The notes: generated by a model from the letters alone, not told the origin. A stretch of 64,000 nt of DNA from Lates calcarifer (GCF_001640805.2 NC_066848.1:21744159-21808158); one strand, 5' to 3'; shown: positions 1-12,560, numbered from the stretch's first letter. Numbers and translations: made by a program.

Positions 1-533
1 GAGAGCAGTCTGTCATACTGATGCCACAGGAAACATTTTAGTGTAATAAGCCTACCAGTGTGTTTCTTCAAAGAACATGTTTCTCAGCTGTTCTCAGTGT
101 TGGAAGATCTTAAACTTATGGTCAAAACTCCTGTTTATAGCTGATAGAAAACACCAGCTCTGGTTGAGTACGGCTTTTCTTATTGCTCCTGTTTTTAGAT
201 GCATCGCTTGTGGTCAACTGCTTTATCAACTTATCAGTGGTATTTAATGTATTTTGTTATTTAGTGGCTAGGTGGGCTCCTGAGCCACACTGATAAATAT
301 GTGTCTTTCATATGTTGTCTGCTGTGACCTGTCAGACTTGTATGTCTTGCCCTTTAACAACCTTAAAGGTTTACATGAGCATGTGTAACATTTACTTAAC
401 AGTGGCAGTTACTAATGCTAAATGTATGGAGCTGAGCACTCAATGAATATTGTGAGCCCAGACATACTTTTTGCAATAAGCTGCTGCTCTGCTCCAAACC
501 ATCCACACCTCTCAGACGCTGCTCTTTGAAATC

Positions 534-752
534 TCAGGAGATAGAGGGGTCACCCACCAACCAGAAGGTCAGTGGTTTGATTCCCGGCTCCTCCAGCCCA
601 CATTCTGAGGTATCAAGAAGCTGAACCCCACATCGCCCCCGATGCGTGTGTGCATCGGTGTGTGAATGGGTGAATGTGACATGTAGTATAAAGCGCTTTG
701 ACTGGTCGATATGGTCCAGAAAAGTGCTATATAAGTACAGTCCATTTACCAT
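534..752 (+). repeat. tRNA-derived SINE (family A), 5'-truncated copy
   Basis: The head carries a Pol III B-box-like GGTTTGATTCCC near 574. The body has the phrase AAGCGCTTTGACTGGTCGA, and the copy ends in TATATAAGTACAGTCCATTT. The same body and tail recur at 4002-4220, 37477-37795 (full length) and 56082-56288, which shows a dispersed family. The A-box end is missing here. The family looks like a common teleost SINE, but I cannot give a Dfam name from sequence alone. Confidence 0.75.
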
Positions 753-1475
753 TCCATTTAAATGCTTTTAAACAAAAAAAGTGGTTTAGAAGATGGGAAG
801 AATGGCTGAAAAACAATGCAGCAACATTCACTAAGATTTGACAGGCATACAGAGATAAACTGGCAGAAGTATAATGCAGCAATGGATACATCAGACTCTA
901 CATTTCCAACATAAAATGGGTGTATAAAAGGATTCTCCATTTGGTAAATGCTCTCCATTGACACCATGTTTATGTAGTAATAACATGTTTAAGTGAATGA
1001 AGAGTAGGCGCCTGTGTGCACAGCCCCAGGATCAGTGCCAGACTGTGAGTTGTGGCTGCAGGTCACATGACACCCTCAGTCCCACGAAGACTATTTACTA
1101 TATAACTCCACTAGCAAGATAGCAGCAACAGTTATGCAGCTGAATACAGCTTCAGTAAGATCAAACTGGTGGCCAGGTTGGGAATCTAAAATGTGTTGGA
1201 CTGGCATATTTTTAGCATTTAGTTAAGGAAGGTGTGCTCTAAAGGCTGGCTCAGTACAGAACTGGGATTTGTTTTTGTTGTTTTTTGAAGGAACAAAGCA
1301 TAGTAGCCTACGACAACAATATAGAAGATTAACTCAATGCTAAGCTAATGCTGAACAGGAACTGATGTGATTGTTTGCAATGGGTTAACAGCATAGATAG
1401 AATGCATTTAATGGCTTGAAAGCAGCTTTAAACAAAAACAGATGTTTTCACCAGCCTCTGAATTACAAACAGGAT

Positions 1476-1519
1476 AATGAATGAATGAATGAATGAATGA
1501 ATGAATGAATGAATGAATG
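1476..1519. repeat. (GAAT)n microsatellite
   Basis: About eleven uninterrupted tetranucleotide units of AATG/GAAT. Such tracts often end fish retroposons, but no adjoining element was recognised. Confidence 0.9.
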
Positions 1520-1765
1520 GGAAAAAACTTTACATGGAAAGTAGCAAAAACAGATACTTTAATATTCTCTGGGTTTAAAATGTCCAACTGAAACTTGTTG
1601 GGGGGCGTGGGGGCTCCACTTCTGTTGCAGTACCAGTTGCCATCCATTAACACATCAACAAATCAAATGTATTTCTGCTGTTTATCTTTAACATTTGCTA
1701 CTGTGTTAACTTTCCACTGCTGTAAAAAATCTTGTGTGTGAGAATCCTGTGCTTTTGTAAATATA

Positions 1766-1771
1766 TTTATT
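1766..1771 (-). promoter_or_regulatory. Predicted ctu2 polyadenylation signal
   Basis: AATAAA on the minus strand, about 124 bases after the ctu2 stop codon at 1895. It is the first canonical signal downstream of the stop. Transcript ends are not visible from genomic sequence. Confidence 0.55.
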
Positions 1772-1894
1772 AAGCATTTACATTTAATGTCTGCCACTTC
1801 TTGAAGGTTGAAATAAGCAGAAATTTGATGTACAGTTTTGAAGAGTGGACCGCTGGACGATGAACATTCAGAGCAGCTTCAGAGCCTCCTCCCT

Positions 1895-4800
1895 CTAATC
1901 GCCTTCATCACCGTCATCCAACAGGAACTCACTGATCTCCTCTCTCATCTGATACCTGCACAACCAACACAATTTAGCTCCAAATATAAACGTACTGTAA
2001 TATTTCTATCCTTCTCATTGTTGAGCATTTGAGTTTCTGCTCTTACTTTTAGTGAAATGACTAACAGTGAAAGTGAGTGATTTTCTAAATGTGCAGATAG
2101 TAGCTAGTTATTTTCAGCATCAGAAAACAGTAAGAAAGAAGTTGTGGGTATTATGTTGATTTGGTTGGTTTGTTTGGCACACAGTGTCATGAATCAAATG
2201 CTTTCTTCACCTTCTTTGCCTCTTCTGAGCTTCTGACAGGATGTACTGAGGAAGATGTTCCACTGATGCCTGGAAAGAAAACACAAAGAGTATGTACACA
2301 AAGTCAGGAATTAGAGGTGTAAAACAGACAGGCTGAGAAAGGCCTACATGTGATACATGTACATGTGTTCTTAGTTTACTGCTTCTTCTGAAAAAACAAG
2401 GGACAACACAATGTATGAAACCAAACTAGTTTTTCCAGCTTTGAAAGACTCAATTTTACACTCATGATAAACAATATTTAGAATGCAACTGGAAATCATG
2501 ACGCTCATTCAGTATGTTCCTGTGCAGGTGTTTTCATTCACCATGTCTTTGATGGTCAGCTGACAGCTGTAACACAGCAGGCTCTTCAGGTCGATTGTCT
2601 CTGGTTCCCTGTAACGTAATAGAAATCAGCAGTGGTCATAAAGGTTAAGTCTGAAGATGATGACTGTCTGACAGACAAACAGACACGAGGGTTTATCTGA
2701 TCACTGAACCAGGGCAAATTGGTTTGCTACTGCTACAACACCCTGTTTGAGAGTAGATACAAGTCTACAAAACTAATAACATTTTCATCACCTTCTCTCT
2801 CCCCTTGGCTATGCTTGATGTTAATTAGCAATGTTGCTAGCATTGTTGTTGGTCTAATCAGTAATCAAGTAAAAGGTTCCTGAAGCATCATCCAGTCAAG
2901 GCAGACTGGTAAGAGGGACCAGGTCCACAGGATAGAAGATGAAGATGAAAGACTTTCTACAGGGGCTTTATAGATACATAAAGCCCCTGTAGATCTGATT
3001 ATCAGTGACACTTGCAATCACACTTCATGAATAGAAACAAAATTTATTATTATTTTGTCACAGGTTCAAAAGCCCTGGGTTCTGTTAGAATGTACTTGTT
3101 GACAGTAATTAGTATGTGAAGTGTTGTGTGAGTCACTGATTATTGTAGATGGCAACATGAAATTAAGCAGGAGACACAAATCAACAACACTTACTTGGCA
3201 GAAGAACAGCAGTCTCCACCAGTCTCTGCTCTCCCACAATCCTCTCCTCCTCCAGAGGAACAGCACTGCTCCACTGGAGCTTTAAGGACAACAGGAAGCA
3301 GATTTTATTAACGCCTAACGAAGTATAAAAACTCAGTGTGGACTTCTACCATATGTAGTGTATTTGCCCTCTGGAGGATTCAGAAGGCCTCAAAACACAC
3401 AGAAAAATGCTATGACACATCATGTGACCTCAGCTGTGGAGAGTTTCCCTGCTGACCTCTGCTCCTATATCTTAACTTTCTCTGTAACCTGATTGAAAAA
3501 GGATTTTAAAATGACTATACCATAGAGATTTGATGGCAGCAGAAATAGAGAAGGCATGAAGTGGAGGTGAAATATATACTGTACCTCGGATCTGTCTTGG
3601 GATCTCAGTCCTAGTGGCTCCTAGAGATTTAGACTGGGAGAGCTGCTCTGAGGTCAGCGTGGCCTGAAAGGCTGAAGCGTTCTCTGAAAGAAAAGAAGGA
3701 GATGAAGGCAGAGGAAAGAAGGGAGAGGACAAACTCATGAAGGAATTTGTTCAAGTGGAGTAAAGAATGTTTCTATCTGCTCCAGCCAACCAAGTGTCAA
3801 GTGTTTACTGCTCAAGGTGTCTATTGCCGGTTTGAAAAACAGCTTGTTTTGTATATTACTGTTTCAAGGAAGACATGCAGTGGTTTTGTATTAGTTTTAT
3901 TTTCTGTATTGACAATCTGTGATAGTCCTTTCTCTGTACACTAATGACCAGACATCTGTGTACACCTGCTCCCTATATACTGCATCCTGTTCAGTGACCA
4001 ATGGGTAAATGGTAAATGGACTGTACTTATATAGCGCTTTTCTAGTCGGAGTGACCACTCAAAGTGCTTCACACACATTCACCCATTCACACACATTCAT
4101 CCAGCACTTGTTCTATACACAGTGCTCTCTAACACGTTTGTATACCAATGTACACACATCGGGGGCGATTTGAGGTTCAGTATCTTGCCCAAGGATACTT
4201 TGGCATGTGGAGGATTAAGGAAAGCAGAAAAAGTAAACAGTAAAAATAAGGCTGAACACAGGAGTGAACCTACACTCCAAACCACAGAGATTCAAGGAGA
4301 AAAGTTTAAGAGAAACAGAGCTTACTCTGTCATCAGTTGACCGTCATCAACCCCACCATGCAGGTCCACAGCCCAGCTACGTGCCAGAGTGGCAATTAAG
4401 TTAACTCAACTCCTTGTTCAAAAACCCGCGTTCATATACTTGTTCTTAAATTTCTTGCAGCAGTCAATAAGCTAGCTGTTCCATACAACACTCACCAACA
4501 GCAGTATCCAGGGCACACATACAGAGCAGACACCTGTCAGGGTGGTCAGCAGTGCAGGAGCTCCTACATGCAGTCTGCAGCTTCTCACTGGTCCTACACA
4601 AAAAACAGCAGGCTTGTAATGACCTGAAGATGTGCTTCTAAAGCTGGTTTGTCTCTGTTGAAAGTGCATCTTACTAATGATTAGAAAAAGCCGGCAGTTG
4701 TACATATGCACATACATTTCCACAATGTCCACCATACACTGTCCAATGATTATAACATCTAACCCCTGACATTGAGTACTTTCTACAGAATATATGCTTA

Positions 4801-7800
4801 TGCACAGTACATTCGTAAAGTATTCAGACCCCTTCACTTTTTTCACATTTTGTTAAGTTGCAGTCCACAAGTTGCAAAAAAAAATCCTTTTTCCCTCATC
4901 AGTCTACACTCAATACCTCATAATGACAAAGGGTCTGAATATTTATGTCAATGTGATATTTTAGTTTGACCTTTTTAGTAAATTTACAAACATTGCTAAA
5001 ATCTTGTTTTCACTTTGTGCTTACGTGGCATTGAGTGTAGATTTATCAGGGAATTTTCTTTTAAATTTAAGCATAAGACAAAAATTTTGAAAAACTGAAG
5101 GCGTGTAAATATTTTCCAAATGCACATCACATGAGTGTAGTTTCCCACTGACCTGTAGATAGTGCTGACAGTGGAAGGGAAGTCTGCCTGAAGTTTAGTG
5201 ACAAAGCTCTCTGTCAGACGCTGGATGCTGGCTTTATCTGTTGTCTATGGGAGAGACACAAACACACACACTGAAGACAACAGACTGGCCGTGTACATGT
5301 GTTGACAAGTTTATAGACGTACAGTAGACTTGTTCAATTATATTGGTGTGCATGGACTGATACAATAACAGGAACAGTGCCCTTCACATCTGTTAAGCCA
5401 AATGTCCCAAACATTATAGTGGCCTTGAAATGAGGGCCAATGTGTAAAAAAGTGTTGTCATTTCAACATGGTTAAACTGGAATGCATGCAAATACCCTTA
5501 AATGAAAGTCTGGAATGTGTACTTTAATCACATCTGAATGGTTTGATGTGAAATTTCACTGTGGAGCAGAGGACAGACATTATGGAGGGCCCAGTATAAA
5601 GAAGCTTCGGATAGTATGCAGACCCCTTCACATTATTTTGCTGTTTATTTAATTTTTATGGATAAAATTGCCATTGTTATCCATAAATCTACACTCAATG
5701 ACCCATAATGACAAAGTGAAACCATGTTTTAAGAAATTTTAGTACATTTCTTTAAAATCAGAAACTGCAGTCTCCCATTTACATAAGTATTCAGACTTGT
5801 TGCTGTGGTCCTTTGCTTTCCACCTCTGGCAAACTGAAATGACTGAACATAGTTTAGAAAAAAAACACAGCTGTGTATATGAGGTCCCACAGCTCACACT
5901 GTGTGTCTGAGAGCATAAAATACCCTCTGGTCTGATGAAACAAAAACTTTACTCTTCAAGCAGAATCCCAATCATTGTGTTTGGTGAACACCAGGCACTG
6001 CTCATTATCTGGCTATTATCATTCCACTAGAAAAGCATGGTGGTGGCAGCATTGTGCTATGACAGGACTTCTAAGCAGCAGGGACAATGAAACTGGTAAG
6101 AACTGAGGGAAGGATGAATGCAGCCAAACACAGAGAGGTCCTTGAAGAAAACCTGCCCCAGAGTGTATGCGACCTGAGACCTGGGACAATGACCTGAAGT
6201 ATACAACTGACACCACACAGGACTGGCTTCGGGACAAGTCTCGTTCAGTGGACCAGCCCAAACCCAGACTTAGAACATCTGTGAAGAGACCGATGATGGA
6301 AGCTCACAGACACTTCCTATGCAATCTGACAGAACTTTAGAGAATCTGCCAGAAAAACAGGTTAATTGCCCAAATCCAGGAGTGTAAAGCTAGTAGAGAC
6401 TCAAAGCTATAATTGCTGCCAGTGGGGCTCCTGAGAGATTTCAGTTTTTGATTCTTAAAAAATTGCAAACATTTCTACAAATGTGTTTTCAGTGTAGGTC
6501 AGCTGTGAGGAAAACCAGAGCCTAGAGAATCCCAGTATTAACAAAACTCTCCATTTACATTCAAAGCCCCTTTTAGACTTACATCTGTTTACACAAATGT
6601 AATGACAATTTTACACATTGACCTCATGTCTGAATAAGGTCTCTTTTAGCAGCAGTGGTAGAATCAATGAATATCTAGCTAAAATTGTCTAAATGACGGA
6701 AAGCATCACTAACAGATAGTGTAGAGTAATAATTTGTCAACAGTATGCAAAGAGTGACGTGCCTTTAAAAGAAAGAGTTCTGCATTAAGCTGATTTTAAA
6801 GGAGTATTATGTGGAAATGGTTTTATCAGTATTTACTGTTCAAAGAAAACATGAGCTATATGAGTGTTAAAAGCCACTATGTGTGAGTAGATGTTAGTGT
6901 TCACTGCATGTTTACTCTGTGTGAAAATGACATGTACTTTTTACTTTGTGAAGAAGACATATAATTTTAAACAAAAATGAAACAAGGAAGAGTTAAGAAA
7001 TAATGTGGTAAAAAAAGGTAAATAAAAGGTAACTTAGTTTTAAAAATACAATCAGAACAGGCCAGAACATAATGGAGTAAAGCAGAGAGAGAAAAGGCCA
7101 AATGAGGACAGGGTCTGCAGCCAGAAGAAAGCACAGGGGCTTTCCAGAAGACAGTGGCCTTGAAGAGAAGATAAGAGTGTGTTTTTGGAAGAGCCCAGGT
7201 GCTTCTCAAAAGACAGTGACCTTGAATGTAATATATGAGTGTAACTTTTTTTGTGGGGAGCCCCAAGATAGACACCTAAATGAACCAATGTTTAATGGTG
7301 TATATTTAACAAACCAATAAAATGACCTAAGAGGCGTGGAAAGTCACAGCTGTATAAAAAGAGGGACAAGAGTCAGTATAGTTTGGAGCTCTTCAGGTGT
7401 ATCATGTATGCACTGTGAACTGTTCTCTGGTTTCTTTGTCGACAAATAAACTCTGCTGCCTTGGACACTGCTCCTGATCATTTTTGAACACCTGAATCAG
7501 GCTGAAGATTTCTGATCGCAGCTCAGTGGTTTGGGACTTTAAACCCAAATCCACATCAATAGAAGACAGCAATGTTATGTTCCATGTAAGAAAAGGCCTT
7601 AAGTGGTATGCTACAACAGAATGGTCATGCGAGAACTGAGAGGTTTGTTGTGATGTCACTGTGACATCACTGTCTGGATTTCCCTGTTTGCAGGTCTATT
7701 AGTACCACAGTCACATCTACTGCCATTGGTTGATCTTACCTTGGTGTCGAGGCTTGGTATGAAAACAGAGGTCACGTTGAACATATAGTTGTAGTAAGCT

Positions 7801-10800
7801 ATTTCTTTGGCTGAGTAGTCCCTCATTGGCCTCACCAATATTATGTCACCATACCTGGAGTCTGAGAAACCCTGTTAACATACAACACAGTTTCATCACA
7901 CACAATATCATCTGATAAACAACAAAGAAAAAGGAAAGAGAAATAAAGCATTCTGCACTGGTGCTTTACAGTAAATGTTGTTCTTCTCTCACTGTTTGTC
8001 ATGTATACACATACTGACACATACACACCGTGTCCTGAGCCAGCTGTGCTCCTCTGCCCAGTGATAAACTGGTGAGCAGTTTAACTGCCAGTCTGGTGCA
8101 GTTGTCTCCTAGCATCAGTTTACTGTAGCCCTTGGTACGAGCTGTGTGCACCAGCAGATGCTGCCTTTGAAGAGAACACACAGTGGGGTCAGGGTGGTTT
8201 GAGAGGGAGCAAATATAAAAACACTGATTCTCAACATGATTTTGTGTTTTCACTGCATCATAATGGTCACTGCTAAGGAGAATGCCAAATCTATTCTACA
8301 TTTCCTCTGCACCCCCACCACTGATTTCTATTGGCCACTTTTGTATCTACACACTTGGTATTGACCATGTGGTTTCATTTCAGGAAAGCAGCAAATGACA
8401 CTGCCATGGAAAAAATATACTTAGATAACAGCCACTAGTGCTGCCTGAAGAACAGTAAGTACAAAATGAAGTCAGTGTTTCCTCTTCAGTTGTTTCATCA
8501 TACATGACAAAACATCAAGGAGAGAGAGTGATGAACATCACTGATTAAACTTGGAACGACATACAGAAGTACCATCAAGACAGTCGATAGACACGTCTGT
8601 CTGACCTTAACGTGTTTAGCAGGTCTTGTCTGGCTGTTAGTGTCTTAGCTGAGCCAATCAGCTGCTGCAGGACCTGTGTGCGGGACTCCTGAACCTCTGG
8701 TAGTAATGTTTGCTCCTGGTACTGTGGTGTCAAACAGCCACTGCTGTCACTCTGAATGAAGTGATCCACAGCTGCTTTGTAGGCGCTGGCCGGTGGCTCT
8801 GAAGGTGATGGGGCCATCACCACAACTGAACTGGGAAGGTCCAGAACCTGAGAGGACATTGGGGGACAAATTCAATAATTAATTTGATCTTCTTTGTGTT
8901 ACTGTTGTCTTGTTGTTAATGTGACAGCATTAGTGTTGGATAACAAAGTGCATACTTGAAAGAGGCTCAACTTGAACTGACTGAAGTGTACTGAAGTGGT
9001 GTAACAGACTGCTAAGGTTTAGCAGATCACTCATGTGTCCTCACTCACCTCTTCCAGAGGCACCATGTGAAAGGGAAAACCAGTAGCTTTGAACACAGCC
9101 TGTAGCTCAGCTACTGTCCTCTGTCTCTCCTCCACAGACTGACCTACAGCACCACCCTCTGGGATCAATCACACGCACAGTCAGTGTAAAATGTTTTGAC
9201 CATTATCATTTAAGAAATGACAAAAGTCTCTAAAATAATTGCTGAGTTACTCAGCATTTAATTTACCATCAATGTAGACAATGCCTGGTAAGAATCTCAA
9301 CTTCTTGTGAGCATTCTGACTCAGACCCTGGAAGGAAGAAAAAGGTTTGTATCTGAATTAACAACATTTAAACAAAGATAAAGTTATACTGTATCTACTG
9401 GATTATTCAAATCTAGATAGAATAGGATTATACACTTGAATTTCATCATCTATTAGTTCACCATGTTAGTTGCATGTTTAATGGAAGACTTTTGGGTTTG
9501 TTTGTTTTTTTTAATAAATGTCAATATCTATTAATCTACGAGGGATTTTAAAAAGCATTGTAAATAAAATCCTTGTCTAACAGACCCTAGAAACTGGAGG
9601 TCCATTACAGCCTAAAATAATACAGTGTGAGAGCAACCAATAAATTGATCATTTACTACTCAAGAGCTAGAGCAAAGTAACACAATCTGTTTGACACAAA
9701 CTGACAGACTAACATACCAACCATAAAGCACACGAAGCCAAAACTACAAACAGCTTGACATTCATGCTCTTCATTAAGTGGCCTGCTCTCACTCAGCTTT
9801 AGTGCATTTGTAAGTGTTAGCACTGACCCAGCTTTCATTCAGCAAGAAGCATGTCCAGAGAGACCATGCAGAACCAGAGCCAAATATCTACGGGGACACA
9901 TTACTGGGGCTTCTATGTTCCTGTCACCCGACAGAACAATCATCCAAAACACTGGGATTATCAGTTTGATAGTAACACATCTTTTAGAGTGACCACACAC
10001 AGACAGATGGACTGAGAAGCAAACAGGTAAACCTCTTGAACTTGACTGAGCATTGAACAGGACGAAGGCCCTCCAGATACAGCTAACAGCACCTAGAAGC
10101 AAAGAAGACACTCACAGTTGTGGACCTGTGGCAAATATGTGTATCACACCTTTTTAGTCCATGCACATTATTCTGTGTGTGACAAATTCAGAAAATGAAC
10201 TGCAGTAAAGTGAACTCTGTCATGTTGTGCCAGGAGAGAACATAAGTTGTTATTCAGATGAGGCACACAGCTTACCTTCTCTCCAGGGAAAATGATCCTG
10301 TTTTTGCCCAGCATAGCTCTGAACTTGTGAATGAAGTATTCCTTAAAACAGCCCCTGACACAGACAGGGAAACGATTTGCTCAAAGTAAAGTGTGGTCAA
10401 ACCATGTAAAACTTGTAAAATAATCTCTTCTAGCCACAGCCCCAGCTCTAACAACACAGTAGGAATAGATGAATTTTATTAGCAGTTGCTAACATGTAAA
10501 AGCACAGACGATACTTCAGCGAATCAGCGAATGAGAACAATACCGGTATTAAAGAGAGAAAATGTTTTCAGCAGAGTCAGTGGTGTCTATGACAAGACTC
10601 TGTTGTTAAACTAATGCTGGATTTATGTGAGCCATTATAGCACAGGTAATCCCCCCTCTCCTCTAGGTTTTTGACCCAGCTTTGATTAGTACCAGTTTTC
10701 TGCAAACAACAACTGATGCTGTCAGGACAATCAGAATGGTGTTATAATCAGAAGCATGTACAGACTGGGGCTGTTTGCTGTCAGTTTCCTCACAGCATCC

Positions 10801-11618
10801 AAAACTCCCTGTGTTCACCCATCACAAATGAATCTGTCTGTGGTATAACATGGCTTATACTAATAGCTGTGCTGTAGATAGCGGTAAAACAGTACTGAGA
10901 ACTGCATGCCTTACCTGCAGTATGTATCTCCTGCTCTGATGACCACAGCTGCACTCGCCTCTTTGCATTTGACACATTTCTTGGAGACACTGGAGGAAGA
11001 ACACACATCTTAAAAACCTGTGTGCATCCATTTATATTTTATGACATGTTTATGTCCATACATTGACAAATTATGTTGACATAAACCGTCCAGGTTAAGT
11101 GAGTACTAGACTGCCACAGTGGCTACATAACAGCAGTAATGGACAGGGTCTGGAGTACACATTTCATCTGGTAGCTTCACGTGCATTTTCATTTAATTCC
11201 ACAGGTCATTCTTTGTAGTTATAAGCATTCTGTCTCTTTTCATGATTTGTTCAAACCGTCTTTAGGTGGTAAGTGAGTCCCTAGTTTGGCCCCGGCCAGA
11301 TTAACCTCTTACCCTATTCACTTTTGTATATGAGAGGTGCAATCTGAGTCTGTAATATGAGCACTTCATCAAATGACATGCAGTGAACAGACTAGAACTG
11401 ACTCTACAGTCCAGCCTCAGGCAGGGGAACCACAGACGGACTGTCGACCCTCCACACTGCTGATGACAAACGTGGCGGGGAGACATGAGATGTACAGCTG
11501 ATCAGTTACACTGATCAGAGACAGACCCGAGCCAGCACCGCTGTCGTGACGTGACGACCCACCTGGGCACCTCCGCGCGCTCCAGTCCATCCTGGTAGTC
11601 CTCATCCACCTGGCACAT
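1895..11618 (-). CDS. ctu2: ctu2: cytosolic tRNA 2-thiolation subunit 2 (16 coding exons, 503 aa)
   Basis: With CTU1, CTU2/Ncs2 thiolates the wobble uridine (mcm5s2U34) of Lys, Glu and Gln tRNAs in the cytosol; this is family knowledge. Coding exons, minus strand, in order: 11618-11563, 10989-10915, 10354-10276, 10092-10033, 9327-9267, 9158-9049, 8847-8606, 8164-8029, 7871-7740, 5244-5153, 4593-4496, 3683-3585, 3279-3195, 2608-2542, 2269-2211, 1955-1895. All junctions are GT-AG and the frame stays open for 503 codons; human CTU2 is 515 aa. The start matches the mammalian MCQV. Visible features are the N-terminal cysteine pair KCVKC with YCRGC, the loop VLLAVSGGPSS, the block GRGAQLAQDTGFSD, DIILVRPMRD, and C-terminal cysteine motifs CLLCMC and LCYSC. 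The loop is the degenerate SGG form typical of this subunit. Introns carry SINE, Tc1-like and LTR-like insertions. Confidence 0.95.
2956..2993. repeat. Perfect 16-bp hairpin in ctu2 intron
   Basis: Two perfectly complementary 16-base arms, 2956-2971 and 2978-2993, surround a 6-base loop. The arms include CAGGGGCTTTAT and its complement. The hairpin lies in the intron between the exons ending at 3195 and starting at 2608. No function can be assigned. Confidence 0.8.
4002..4220 (-). repeat. SINE family A copy, inverted, head lost
   Basis: Reading plus strand, the copy begins AAATGGACTGTACTTATATA, then CACTCAAAGTGCTTCACAC, and ends near TCTTGCCCAAGGATACTTTGG. This is the reverse complement of the family A body and tail. 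The tRNA-like head (A and B boxes) is not recognisable. It sits in the ctu2 intron between the exons at 4496 and 3683. Confidence 0.75.
4803..5125. mobile_element. Non-autonomous Tc1-like MITE
   Basis: The left end reads GTAAAGTATTCAGACCCCTT, typical of a Tc1-like family in fish, with the phrase CTACACTCAATACCTCATAA inside. The right half is an imperfect reverse complement, including the matching phrase ATTGAGTGTAG near 5032, so the element is mostly two long inverted arms. It is inserted in a ctu2 intron just downstream of the exon ending at 5153. The exact ends are approximate. Confidence 0.6.
5590..6500 (+). mobile_element. Decayed Tc1-like transposon with transposase remnant
   Basis: The left end again shows GCAGACCCCTTCACATTA and ACTCAATGACCCATAATGAC. 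Inside, plus-strand translation gives broken Tc1 transposase phrases: a DETK-like block near 5935, then KHGGGS near 6035, followed by REVLEENL and WTSPNPDLEHL-like text, with stops and frameshifts. It is inactive and lies in the ctu2 intron between the exons at 7740 and 5244. Confidence 0.7.
6980..7570 (+). mobile_element. Candidate solo LTR in ctu2 intron
   Basis: The arrangement resembles a retroviral-type LTR. A 62-base imperfect tandem duplication (units from 7134 and 7196) is followed by CCAAT boxes near 7284 and 7313, a TATAAAA at 7353-7359, and AATAAA at 7445-7450 about 90 bases later. No protein-coding internal region, primer-binding site or second LTR is seen. The ends were not fixed by a target-site duplication, so the limits are approximate. 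It could instead be an old promoter-like repeat. Confidence 0.4.
7650..7670. repeat. 21-bp palindrome with CRE-like half sites
   Basis: Perfect 10-base arms, GTGATGTCAC and its complement, around one central base. Each arm contains a TGACATCA-type ATF/CREB-like octamer. It lies in a ctu2 intron about 70 bases past the splice donor of the exon ending at 7740. Confidence 0.7.
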
Positions 11619-11802
11619 TGAGAGGATGGCGGGTAAACCGAGACAACGGAGCGCTTGTGGTTTACCAGAAAGCGACTACGAGAAAGCTGCTAGCTAATGC
11701 ACTACCTTAACTTTTAGCCCCAAACAGTCTCATGTGTCTGACTAGTGGCTCTATTTGATGACGTAGAAGAGCTTCTTCGGTGACGTTGCGCACAGTTGCG
11801 CA
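11563..11802 (-). promoter_or_regulatory. ctu2 proximal promoter
   Basis: CG-containing sequence around and upstream of the ctu2 start codon (11618). Two TGCGCA cores at 11787-11792 and 11797-11802 are ten bases apart and resemble NRF1 sites. A TGACG half-CRE lies at 11781. There is no TATA box, which fits a housekeeping gene. The transcription start is not known. Confidence 0.5.
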
Positions 11803-11896
11803 GTGCCCATGGATGATGAAAAAAAGGATTATGTATTTGATCTGGGTCATACATAATCTGGATACTGGACCGAATATCAGTCCGTGTATCATTCGT

Positions 11897-12346
11897 TCAT
11901 TCGTTTTTCAAAATAAAACCAAAACTAATGACTCGTTTTTTCAACATTTGTTTCCAGAACCAAAATGGAAAAACGGATAACGACTCGTTTTTTCGATTTC
12001 CGATTTTGTGCACAAATGGAAAATCGAAAAAACTGATAACGGGCGTTTTATCCAATTTGGTATTTTTGATTTGACGCAAGGCGTGTGACCCGGAAGTGAA
12101 CTCTGACCGCATAGACCGAAAGCCAAATGAGATATTTTCAGAAATGTTAAAATGAATGAATCTGTGCTATCAGTTCACCAGATAACAGCTCCGAGACGAA
12201 CCGCTCTGTCCTCTGTCATGATAGACAGCTGTCAATCACACAAATCAAAAATATCCATTTTTTCATTTTGGTTCTGGAAACAAATATTGAAAAAAAGAGT
12301 CATCATTTAGTTTTTTAGTTTTGGTTTTATTTTGAAAAACGAATGA
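11897..12346. mobile_element. Foldback/MITE element with long terminal inverted repeats
   Basis: The outermost 32 bases, beginning TCATTCGTTTTTCAAAATAA, are repeated exactly in inverted orientation at 12315-12346. Similarity continues inward for about 85 bases, with TTTGTTTCCAGAACCAAAAT answered by its near complement around 12262-12285. The centre also contains reiterated GATAACG and TTTTTCGA-type words. No transposase frame is seen. It sits about 280 bases upstream of the ctu2 start codon. Family not recognised and no clear target-site duplication. Confidence 0.75.
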
Positions 12347-12384
12347 CACAATATAGGGCCTATTCAGTCCCAATTGCTAACCTG

Positions 12385-12560
12385 ACGCATACGCTCGACT
12401 TCCGGGTAACTTGGGGTACATGTGACTCACTGAATATGCGCAGTAGTGTTACTCCCACCATGCCTGGGCTATGAGTACGAGCGAATTGCGTTCTGGGTCT
12501 GGCGCCGCTCGTTCATGTGCACGTTCTATGCCAGCGGACTGGACTGGACTTTTACAGAAC
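12385..12560. promoter_or_regulatory. CG-richer promoter-like patch
   Basis: A short CpG-bearing stretch in otherwise AT-rich DNA. It contains ACTTCCGGG (ETS-type core) near 12398, TATGCGCAGTA near 12436 and GGCGCCGC near 12501. It could be a detached part of the shared ctu2/rnf166 promoter, separated from ctu2 by the foldback element, or the start of a non-coding transcript. Confidence 0.3.

Larger units (their letters stand above)
1..1765. other. Flank downstream of ctu2, no gene seen
   Basis: This AT-rich stretch lies beyond the predicted ctu2 polyadenylation signal. It holds one tRNA-derived SINE and a tetranucleotide microsatellite, listed separately. No reading frame resembling a known protein and no convincing splice-linked exons were found on either strand. 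The next gene to the left lies outside the window. Confidence 0.6.
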
